Source of the DNA: Oscillospiraceae bacterium
GTDB taxonomy: Bacteria; Bacillota; Clostridia; Oscillospirales; Ruminococcaceae
Length of the DNA: 9,856 nt
Reading direction: 5' to 3'
NCBI GenBank assembly: GCA_900768675.1
Contig: CAAGDT010000138.1
Location: 1 to 9,856 of the forward strand
Shown here: positions 1 to 5,642 of the stretch, one piece after another
Position numbering within the stretch: the stretch's first letter is position 1
Layout: every line of letters starts with the position of its first letter
Made by a program: the position numbers and the translations under genes
Notes under the pieces: model-generated
What the model was told of the DNA's origin: nothing
Seen by the model: only the letters and a program-made list of their open reading frames with translations
The model's database searches: none

Positions 1-159
1 ATTCAAGTAATCGAGAATAAAATCAAGGTAATACCTGTCGCCGGTTGCTTTATAAAGCTGCTGACAGCCCATAAGCACGCAGCCGTCCTCATAGTTCCAG
101 TATTCCTTGTAGTGGCGGTAGCCGCCGAGAAATTGTCTTATATATTCCTGTACAGGCAT
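1..159 (-). CDS. Unsaturated rhamnogalacturonyl hydrolase, GH105/GH88-like, N-terminal part (runs off left edge)
   Basis: Only the first 53 codons lie in the window; the frame stays open to base 1. The start is ATG at 159-157, preceded by AAAGGA (172-167) with a 7-nt spacer. The visible peptide starts MPVQEYIRQF and contains YKEYWNYEDGCVLMG followed by LYKATGD and YYLDFILDYL. This resembles the first helical repeat of the (alpha/alpha)6-barrel GH105/GH88 family, typically W-x-YE-x-G ... LY-x-x-TGD-x-x-Y. Those enzymes remove the terminal unsaturated uronic acid from pectin lyase products, and the freed sugar rearranges to DKI, the substrate of KduI. There is no signal peptide in the visible part, so it is probably cytoplasmic. 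It lies downstream of kduI and the kduD-like gene on the same strand, which fits the pathway. The catalytic Asp falls outside the window. GH88 is the main alternative. Confidence 0.72.
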   Translation of the reverse strand, partial: MPVQEYIRQFLGGYRHYKEYWNYEDGCVLMGCQQLYKATGDRYYLDFILDYLN

Positions 160-210
160 CTTTTTTTCCTTTCTTTTTCTGCATTTTTATTACAGAAAAG
201 GACATTTATT

Positions 211-239
211 CCTGCCCCTCCCCAAAGAAGAGGGGCAGG
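211..239 (-). repeat. GC-rich hairpin between the kduD-like chimera and the GH105 gene
   Basis: Bases 211-220 and 230-239 form a perfect 10-bp stem (CCTGCCCCTC / GAGGGGCAGG) around a 9-nt loop. On the minus-strand transcript it sits about 43 nt after the stop of the preceding gene. Neither side has a U-tract, so it does not look like a classical intrinsic terminator. It could be a weak terminator, an RNA-processing or 3'-end-stabilising hairpin that changes expression of the GH105 gene, or a copy of a dispersed intergenic repeat. The rest of the 160-282 gap holds only the GH105 ribosome binding site. Confidence 0.6.
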
Positions 240-282
240 TATAATGTCGCTTCGGGATTATGAAGAAAGTTGGTTTTTGCGA

Positions 283-567
283 TTAGCCTGCAAGAACGTC
301 GCTGATACCCTTTACGAGAACTTCAGCAGCTTCTGCGGGAGTGTACTCCTTGTAGCTGAGGCCGCCTAAAGCGTCATAGTAAACACCGTCGGGGTTGCCC
401 TTGAGCTTGGAGCTTTCAAATGTTGTATCGAGGGGGAACTGTACCCAGTCTAATACCTTTGCGTTTGCTTCTGCAACCATTTCGTTGAGGAGACCCTGGG
501 ACTTGCAGTTTTCAAGAGCAGCCTTGCTGAGCGGGATACCACGCTCGGACTTCATGATTGCTGTACC
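283..567 (-). pseudogene. Remnant: C-terminal end of an ABC sugar transporter solute-binding protein, fused in frame to the SDR
   Basis: This stretch encodes residues 231-324 of the chimera. It reads like the end of a family-1 extracellular sugar-binding lipoprotein: a GTAIMKSERGIPLSK segment (such proteins often have N-D-P-E-x ... ERG-x-P-x-S-K near the end), then a helix-rich tail finishing YTPAEAAEVLVKGISDVLAG. No SDR has this end. The 5' part of the binding protein, including its lipoprotein signal and N-terminal lobe, is not in the window. The junction falls where both families have Asp-Pro-Glu, DNA GACCCCGAGG on the minus strand (576-567). Family assignment rests on pattern recognition only. 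The following gene is GH105-type; in the Bacillus rhamnogalacturonan locus an ABC permease pair plus binding protein also precedes a GH105 gene, which supports the reading. Confidence 0.65.
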
Positions 568-1257
568 CTCGGGGTCGCCCCAGCGGGCAGCGGGAGTCTT
601 GGAAATAATGAACTTGTCGAAGGGGTGACGGGAGCCGTCGGGCTGGGTTTCACGAAGGGGAGCGGTCTGGGGAGTTGCGATATAGCCGGGTCCGATACCG
701 TTGCACTGAATATTGTATTCGCCGTATTCGGAGGCAATATTCTTTGTGAGCATCTTAAGTCCGCCCTTTGCAGCCGCATAGGCTGAAACCGTTTCTCTGC
801 CAAGCTCGGACATCATTGAGCATATATTGATAATCTTTCCGCCGCCCTTTTTAATCATGGCGGGGATTACCGCTTTTGCAACAATAAAGGGAGCGTTAAG
901 GTCAACGTCAATTACCGCCCTGAAATCTGCTGCACTCATATCGCACATAGGAATACGCTTAATTATTCCCGCATTGTTTACAAGAATGTCGATAACTCCG
1001 ACTTCCTTTTCAATCGTGGCAACAAGTGCGTTTACCTGCTCCTCACTTGTAACGTCGCAGACGTAGCCTTTAGCTTCAATTCCCTCTGCCTTGTAGGCTT
1101 CAAGACCCTTGTCCACAAGCTCCTGCTTAATGTCGTTGAAAACTATTGTTGCACCTGCGGCAGCAAGTCCCTTTGCAATAGCAAAGCCGATACCGTAGGA
1201 AGCGCCTGTTACAAGAGCGATTTTGCCCTTAAGGGAAAACTGTTCGGAAAAATCCAT
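283..1257 (-). CDS. kduD: Chimeric SDR dehydrogenase (KduD/gluconate 5-dehydrogenase type) with an ABC-binding-protein C-terminal tail
   Basis: Residues 1-230 are a classical short-chain dehydrogenase: NAD(P)-binding TGASYGIG at 17-24, NNAG at 94-97, and the catalytic triad S147, Y160, K164 (YAAAK). The sequence closely resembles the streptococcal Ga5DH/DhuD family, which reduces 5-keto-gluconate or interconverts DKII and KDG. Next to kduI, the KduD role is the likely one. Family members run to about 265-270 residues and end with a PAVFLAS ... NGHILYVDGG segment. That segment is absent. After RWGDPE (225-230) the frame continues into about 94 unrelated residues to position 324. Losing the last strand and helix of the SDR fold should destroy tetramer packing and the substrate pocket, so activity is doubtful (inference). 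The start is ATG at 1257 with AAGGAGGT (1271-1264), 6-nt spacer. This SD overlaps the kduI stop, implying translational coupling. Confidence 0.85.
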   Translation of the reverse strand: MDFSEQFSLKGKIALVTGASYGIGFAIAKGLAAAGATIVFNDIKQELVDKGLEAYKAEGIEAKGYVCDVTSEEQVNALVATIEKEVGVIDILVNNAGIIKRIPMCDMSAADFRAVIDVDLNAPFIVAKAVIPAMIKKGGGKIINICSMMSELGRETVSAYAAAKGGLKMLTKNIASEYGEYNIQCNGIGPGYIATPQTAPLRETQPDGSRHPFDKFIISKTPAARWGDPEGTAIMKSERGIPLSKAALENCKSQGLLNEMVAEANAKVLDWVQFPLDTTFESSKLKGNPDGVYYDALGGLSYKEYTPAEAAEVLVKGISDVLAG

Positions 1258-1263
1258 TTTCTG

Positions 1264-1272
1264 ACCTCCTTA
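1264..1272 (-). promoter_or_regulatory. Consensus ribosome binding site overlapping the kduI stop codon
   Basis: On the minus strand the kduI stop TAA runs directly into GGAGGT, giving TAAGGAGGT with a 6-nt spacer to the ATG of the kduD-like gene at 1257. A ribosome terminating on kduI would sit on this site, so the two genes are probably translationally coupled. It also fixes the start of the chimeric gene. Confidence 0.8.
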
Positions 1273-2109
1273 CATCAAATCCTGCATAGCAACAGCGTCC
1301 ATATCGTCAAACGCCTGATTTTCGCCGCACATGCCCCAGATAAAGGTGTATGCCCGTGTGCCGGAAGCGCTGTGGATTGACCAGCTTGGGGAGATAACCG
1401 CCTCCTCGTTTCTCATAACGATATGACGGGTTTCGGTAGGCTCGCCCATGTAATGGAAAACAACGGAATCGTCTGCAACCTCGAAGTAGAGGTAAACCTC
1501 CATTCTTCTGTCGTGGGTGTGGCAGGGCATTGTGTTCCATACGCTGCCGGGCTTAAGGGAAGTCATACCCATTACCAGCTGACAGCTTTCTACCTGACCG
1601 GGAAGAATGTACTTGTTGATTACTCTGTGGTTGGACTCCTCAAGGCAGCCAAGCTCAACCTTGTTTTCGGGCTTGATTGTGTCGGGAGTGATAAGAACGG
1701 TGGGGTATGTTTTGTGGGCAGGAGTGCTGTTGAAGTAGAACTTTGCGGGAGCGTCGAGGCTTTCGCTTTCAAAGCTGATGTCCTTTGCGCCCATTCCGAT
1801 ATAAATTCCGTCCTTGTAGTTCAGCTCGTAAACCGTACCGTCAATGGTGATTTTACCCTTGCCGCCGATATTTATTACGCCCATTTCACGGCGCTGTAAG
1901 AAATACTCTGCTCTGATTTCGTCACCTGCTGTAAGCACAAGAGGCTTTGAAGCAGGAACGGCGGAGCCTACGATAATTCTGTCGATGTGGCTGTAAACCG
2001 TCTTTATTTCGTCAGCAGCGAAAAGGTCGCTAATAAGAAATTCCTCACGGAGTCTTTTTGTGTCGTAATTCTTTACGTCCTTGGGGGAAGAAGCTGTTCT
2101 AAGTTCCAT
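1270..2109 (-). CDS. kduI: 5-dehydro-4-deoxy-D-glucuronate isomerase (4-deoxy-L-threo-5-hexosulose-uronate ketol-isomerase)
   Basis: KduI isomerises DKI (4-deoxy-L-threo-5-hexosulose uronate), formed from unsaturated pectin sugars, to DKII, which KduD then reduces to KDG. The 279-residue product is the length of the Escherichia coli enzyme (278). The cupin metal site is visible: H197 and H199 in CHTHDRRMEVYLYF, E204 in the same motif, and H246 in SWSIHSASG. These match the known Zn ligands with an offset of one. The N-terminal RTASSPKDVKNYDTKRLREEFL is also typical. The start is ATG at 2109 with AAAGGA (2123-2118), 8-nt spacer. It lies 15 bp after kdgK and 12 bp before the kduD-like gene, in one operon. 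The enzyme appears intact, unlike its partner downstream. Confidence 0.96.
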   Translation of the reverse strand: MELRTASSPKDVKNYDTKRLREEFLISDLFAADEIKTVYSHIDRIIVGSAVPASKPLVLTAGDEIRAEYFLQRREMGVINIGGKGKITIDGTVYELNYKDGIYIGMGAKDISFESESLDAPAKFYFNSTPAHKTYPTVLITPDTIKPENKVELGCLEESNHRVINKYILPGQVESCQLVMGMTSLKPGSVWNTMPCHTHDRRMEVYLYFEVADDSVVFHYMGEPTETRHIVMRNEEAVISPSWSIHSASGTRAYTFIWGMCGENQAFDDMDAVAMQDLM

Positions 2110-2124
2110 AATATCCGTCCTTTC

Positions 2125-3159
2125 TCAGCGCTGAACTCTGCCGGATGCATCGCCGCCTGCAAGCTTCATTACTTCGTCAACGGATACCATATTGAAATCG
2201 CCCTCGATGCTGTGCTTAAGGCAGCTTGCAGCAACCGCAAATTCGATTGTATCCTGGGGAGCCATATTGTTAAGGCAAGCGTAGATAAGTCCGCCGCCGA
2301 AGCTGTCGCCGCCGCCTACTCTGTCAACAATGTGCATAAGGTAGCTCTTGCTGAAATAGTAGTCGTTACCGTCATAAAGCATAGCCGCCCACTTGTTGTC
2401 GTTAGCGGAGATTGAGGTTCTTAAGGTGATTGCAACCTTCTTGAAGCCGAAACGGTCAGCAAGCTGCTTTGCAACCGACTTGTAGCCCTCGTGGTTTACC
2501 TCTCCTGCGGTAACGTTGGTGCCCTCGGACTTGATTCCGAAAACGTCTCCTGCGTCCTCCTCGTTGGCGATACATACGTCAACGTACTTGCAAAGCTCGC
2601 CCATTACCTGTCCTGCCTTTTCCTTGGACCAGAGCTTGTTGCGGTAGTTGAGGTCGCAGCTTACTGTAACGCCCTTAGCCTTTGCAGCCTTGCAGGCTTC
2701 CATACAGATAGCAGCAACGCCGTCGTTGAGGGCGGGGGTGATGCCTGTAAAGTGGAACCAGTCTGCACCGTCGAAAATCTTATCCCAGTCGAAATCCTCG
2801 GGAGAAGCGGTTGCAATAGAAGAACCTGCTCTGTCGTAGATTACCTTTGAGGGACGCTGGGAAGCGCCTTTTTCAAGGTAGTAGATACCTACTCTGTCGC
2901 CGCCTCTTGCAATAAAGGAGGTGTCAACCCCGTATTTTCTCAGGGAGTTTACAGCGCACTGGCCGATGTCGTGTTTGGGAAGCTTAGTAACGAACTTAGC
3001 GTCGCAGCCGTAGTTTGCAAGAGAAACTGCAACGTTCGCTTCACCGCCGCCGTAGGTTGCGCCGAAGCTTTCTGCCTGAACAAATCTGTAATAGCCCTCG
3101 GGAGCAAGTCTTAACATAATTTCACCGAAGGTAATAACCTTATGTGCTTTCTGAGACAT
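2125..3159 (-). CDS. kdgK: 2-keto-3-deoxygluconate kinase (PfkB/ribokinase family)
   Basis: KdgK phosphorylates KDG to KDPG with ATP; here the galacturonate and unsaturated-uronate branches meet. The chosen product has 344 residues. The N-terminal PfkB substrate motif is GGGEANVAVSLANYG (about 37-51). The C-terminal ATP/anion-hole motif is VDRVGGGDSFGGG (about 278-290), with D285 as the catalytic base. The GGGD form instead of the usual GAGD is common in this KDG-kinase subgroup, as far as I recall. The open frame extends three codons upstream to a TTG at 3168. I prefer ATG at 3159 because AAAGGA (3174-3169) sits 9 nt before it but abuts the TTG. The stop is 15 bp before kduI. Other sugar kinases of the family are possible from sequence alone; the neighbours make KDG the substrate. 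Confidence 0.93.
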   Translation of the reverse strand: MSQKAHKVITFGEIMLRLAPEGYYRFVQAESFGATYGGGEANVAVSLANYGCDAKFVTKLPKHDIGQCAVNSLRKYGVDTSFIARGGDRVGIYYLEKGASQRPSKVIYDRAGSSIATASPEDFDWDKIFDGADWFHFTGITPALNDGVAAICMEACKAAKAKGVTVSCDLNYRNKLWSKEKAGQVMGELCKYVDVCIANEEDAGDVFGIKSEGTNVTAGEVNHEGYKSVAKQLADRFGFKKVAITLRTSISANDNKWAAMLYDGNDYYFSKSYLMHIVDRVGGGDSFGGGLIYACLNNMAPQDTIEFAVAASCLKHSIEGDFNMVSVDEVMKLAGGDASGRVQR

Positions 3160-3188
3160 TTCAATCAATCCTTTCTGCTATTCTGACT

Positions 3189-4151
3189 TTATTTCTGTAC
3201 AAGATGAACGGCAAAGCCGCCGAATTCGCCCTTTAAATATACTGCCTTAAGATTACCCTTAGCGTCACGCTTTTCGGTTTCCTTGTCGAAGCTTACGCCC
3301 CGCTTTTCAAGGTGATAAACCGCACGTTCAATGTAGTTTGTACCGATTGCGATATGTCCGTTAGCGCCCAGATAGGGAGCCTTCATAACCTCAATTCCGC
3401 CGCCTGCAAAAACAGAGCTGTTTCCGCTCTTTTTAGCAAAGCCGAACATTTTCTCAAATGCACCCGCAGTATTTTCAGCCGCAGCCTCGTCGCTTTCGTT
3501 AATGCCAACGTGCATAAGAGTAAAGCCAAGCATTTTTTCAACCGCTTCCTTTGTGAGGGCGGTGATTTTATCGAAATTGCCAGCCGCAACCATATCCTTG
3601 CTTACCATCCATGAGCCGCCGCAGGCTACAATCTTGCCGAAATTAAGGTAGTCGATAAGGTTGTCTGCGTTAATTCCACCGGTAGGCATAAACTTAACGG
3701 AGGTATAGGGTGCGCTCATAGCCTTAATCATCTTAAGACCGCCAGCCGCCTCTGCGGGGAAGAATTTTACTACGTCAAGACCAAGCTCGATTGCCTGTTC
3801 AATGTCGCTGGGGTTAGCGCAGCCGGGGATTACGGGGATATTTTTTGATGTGCAGTAAGCCACTACCTTCGGGTTAAGTCCGGGGCTTACGATGAACTTT
3901 GCTCCTGCTGCTACCGCCCTGTCAACCTGCTCTGTGGTGAGAACTGTTCCTGCACCTACAAGCATTTCGGGGAACTTTTCAGCCATTATTCTGATGCTTT
4001 CCTCTGCGGCAGCGGTTCTGAAAGTAACCTCCGCGCAGGGAAGTCCGCCCTCGCAAAGCGCCTTTGCAAGAGGCTCGGCGTCGCTTGCGCTGTCAAGAGC
4101 GATTACGGGCACGATACCGATTTTTGATATTTCTTCGATTACGGTATTCAC
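3189..4151 (-). CDS. kdgA: KDPG aldolase with C-terminal VOC-like domain
   Basis: Residues 1 to about 208 are a class I KDPG/KHG aldolase, cleaving KDPG to pyruvate and glyceraldehyde-3-phosphate. Visible active-site features are E41 in EVTFRT, the Schiff-base lysine K129 in VVKFFPAE, the phosphate-binding MPTGGI (155-160) and GGSWMV (178-183). Stand-alone aldolases stop at about 205-215 residues. This one goes on to 320. The extra part starts FTLMHVGINESDEAAAENTA and includes GHIAIGT and a final FGGFAVHLVQK, which looks like one half-barrel unit of the VOC/glyoxalase superfamily; H214, E254 and H266 are in positions where VOC proteins often carry metal ligands. Its role is unknown. The start is GTG at 4151, sharing one base with the uxaA stop (TAGTG), with AAGGAG (4167-4162) inside uxaA, so translation is coupled. 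Confidence 0.93.
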   Translation of the reverse strand: MNTVIEEISKIGIVPVIALDSASDAEPLAKALCEGGLPCAEVTFRTAAAEESIRIMAEKFPEMLVGAGTVLTTEQVDRAVAAGAKFIVSPGLNPKVVAYCTSKNIPVIPGCANPSDIEQAIELGLDVVKFFPAEAAGGLKMIKAMSAPYTSVKFMPTGGINADNLIDYLNFGKIVACGGSWMVSKDMVAAGNFDKITALTKEAVEKMLGFTLMHVGINESDEAAAENTAGAFEKMFGFAKKSGNSSVFAGGGIEVMKAPYLGANGHIAIGTNYIERAVYHLEKRGVSFDKETEKRDAKGNLKAVYLKGEFGGFAVHLVQK

Positions 4152-5623
4152 TATAACGTTACTCCTTTTTTGAAAATTGCCATATCGTGATAGCCGGAAA
4201 TCTCGCTTTTTACCTTGTCGCCCGAGGCAACCCCGAGTACAAGGTCGGCAAGACTGCCCGCTAAATCGTCAATGGTTTTATCTTCGGCAACCGGTCCTGC
4301 GTTAAAGTCAATCCAGTTGGATTTTTTAGCGGCAAGAGCCGAATTGCTTGAAATCTTTACTGTTGGAACAGGGGAAGCAAAGGGAGTTCCTCTGCCCGTT
4401 GTGAAAAGGACTATCTGAGCGCCTGCCGCAGCAAGCGCCGTTGCGGCAACAAGGTCGTTTCCTGGGGCTGAGAGAAGGTTAAGACCCTTTACGGAAGCTC
4501 TTTCTCCGTACTCAAGCACGCCCTTTACTGTGCCGGAGCCTGACTTCTGGGTGCAGCCAAGGGACTTATCCTCAAGTGTGGATATGCCGCCTTCCTTGTT
4601 TCCGGGAGAGGGATTTTCGTAAATCGGCTGTCCCGAGCTTTCAAAGTAGCACTTGAAGTTGTTTATAAGACTTACTGTTTTATCGAAAATTTCCTTGTTT
4701 TCCGCCCTGTTCATCAGAATAGTTTCTGCGCCGAACATTTCGGGAACTTCGGTAAGAATTGCGGTGCCTCCCTGAGAAGTGATTATATCGGAGAAGCGGC
4801 CTACAAGGGGATTTGCTGTTATGCCCGAAAAACCGTCCGAGCCGCCGCATTTAAGTCCTATCGTGAGAGCGGAAGCGCTTACCTTTTCACGGCTGAAGCC
4901 GCCTGCGTATTCTGCAAGTTCCTCAACAAGCTTAATGCCCTCGGAAATCTCGTCCTCGAAGTCCTGACATTTCAGAAACTTCACTCGTTTTTCGTCGTAT
5001 TCGCCGATGTATTTCTTTAAAATCTCAATCCCGCTGTTTTCGCAGCCAAGACCTACCACAAGCACACCGCCTGCATTGGGGTGATTTACGAGATTTGCAA
5101 GGATTTTTCTGGTGTTCTCCTGATCCTCGCCGAGCTGTGAGCAGCCGTAAGGGTGAGGAAATGAAACTATTCCGTCAATTGTGCCCTTTGCAAGATGTGC
5201 GGTGCTTTTTTCAATCGCCGCCGCAACGCCGTTTACGCAGCCTACCGTAGGAATTATCCATATCTCGTTTCTTACTCCGACGCTTCCGTTTTCACGGACA
5301 AAGCCGTTAAAATAAAGGCTTTCGCTTTCATTAATTCTATCTGCTTTTATGGGATTATATTCGTATTCGATAACCCCTGAAAGAGCGGTCTTAAGGTTGT
5401 GGGTGTGTACCCATTCACCTTTTTTTATATCCTTTGCGGCAGTTCCTATGGGGTAGCCGTACTTGATAACGGGGCTGCCTGCGGGAATATCCGTAAGGGC
5501 GATTTTGTGACCTGCGGGGATATTTTCCGAAGCCACAAGCCCGCCGGTTACTTCATCACCTGCAATAACTGCACTTACTGCAACCGCAACATTATCATTT
5601 TCGTTTATCTTTATTACTTTCAC
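4151..5623 (-). CDS. uxaA: Altronate dehydratase, full-length (SAF + catalytic domains)
   Basis: UxaA dehydrates D-altronate to KDG, the third step of galacturonate breakdown. The 490-residue product has an N-terminal SAF domain (about 1-80, ending in WVHTHNL at 71-77) and the large UxaA C-terminal domain. Landmarks of the latter are FNGFVRENGSVGVRNEIW, VGCVNG, SFPHPYGCSQLGED, GLGCENSG (191-198) and GLKCGGSDGFSG (256-267). The conserved cysteines are those expected in this iron-dependent family. The frame is open to a TTG at 5662, but that lies inside uxaB. I chose GTG at 5623 because AAGGAG (5635-5630) precedes it by 6 nt and it begins at the VKVIKI strand expected for SAF. It lies 19 bp after uxaB and overlaps the aldolase start by 1 bp. 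Confidence 0.95.
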   Translation of the reverse strand: MKVIKINENDNVAVAVSAVIAGDEVTGGLVASENIPAGHKIALTDIPAGSPVIKYGYPIGTAAKDIKKGEWVHTHNLKTALSGVIEYEYNPIKADRINESESLYFNGFVRENGSVGVRNEIWIIPTVGCVNGVAAAIEKSTAHLAKGTIDGIVSFPHPYGCSQLGEDQENTRKILANLVNHPNAGGVLVVGLGCENSGIEILKKYIGEYDEKRVKFLKCQDFEDEISEGIKLVEELAEYAGGFSREKVSASALTIGLKCGGSDGFSGITANPLVGRFSDIITSQGGTAILTEVPEMFGAETILMNRAENKEIFDKTVSLINNFKCYFESSGQPIYENPSPGNKEGGISTLEDKSLGCTQKSGSGTVKGVLEYGERASVKGLNLLSAPGNDLVAATALAAAGAQIVLFTTGRGTPFASPVPTVKISSNSALAAKKSNWIDFNAGPVAEDKTIDDLAGSLADLVLGVASGDKVKSEISGYHDMAIFKKGVTL

Positions 5624-5629
5624 AAAAAG

Positions 5630-5635
5630 CTCCTT
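5630..5635 (-). promoter_or_regulatory. Ribosome binding site fixing the uxaA GTG start
   Basis: On the minus strand AAGGAG at 5635-5630 is followed by CTTTTT and then GTG at 5623-5621. This is the only good Shine-Dalgarno in the uxaB-uxaA junction. It rules out the longer TTG-started reading, which would overlap the end of uxaB. Confidence 0.75.
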
Positions 5636-5642
5636 AACCTTT

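Noticed and set aside
1423..1899. 158-codon open frame on the plus strand opposite kduI
   Set aside because: It is antisense to a clearly conserved gene and has no recognisable domain or good RBS. Long antisense frames are common opposite codon-biased genes here (also 1987-2415 and 8832-9377).
2125..2134. 10-bp palindrome TCAGCGCTGA at the kdgK stop codon
   Set aside because: Too short and lacks the operator core; likely chance.
4053..4067. Palindrome GCAAAG-CGC-CTTTGC inside the aldolase gene
   Set aside because: Odd-length centre and no match to the 14-bp operator form. Explained by codons for AKALCE. Probably chance.
4870..4883. Operator-like CGGAAGCGCTTACC inside uxaA
   Set aside because: Only one half matches; three mismatches to the cre consensus, so too weak to call.
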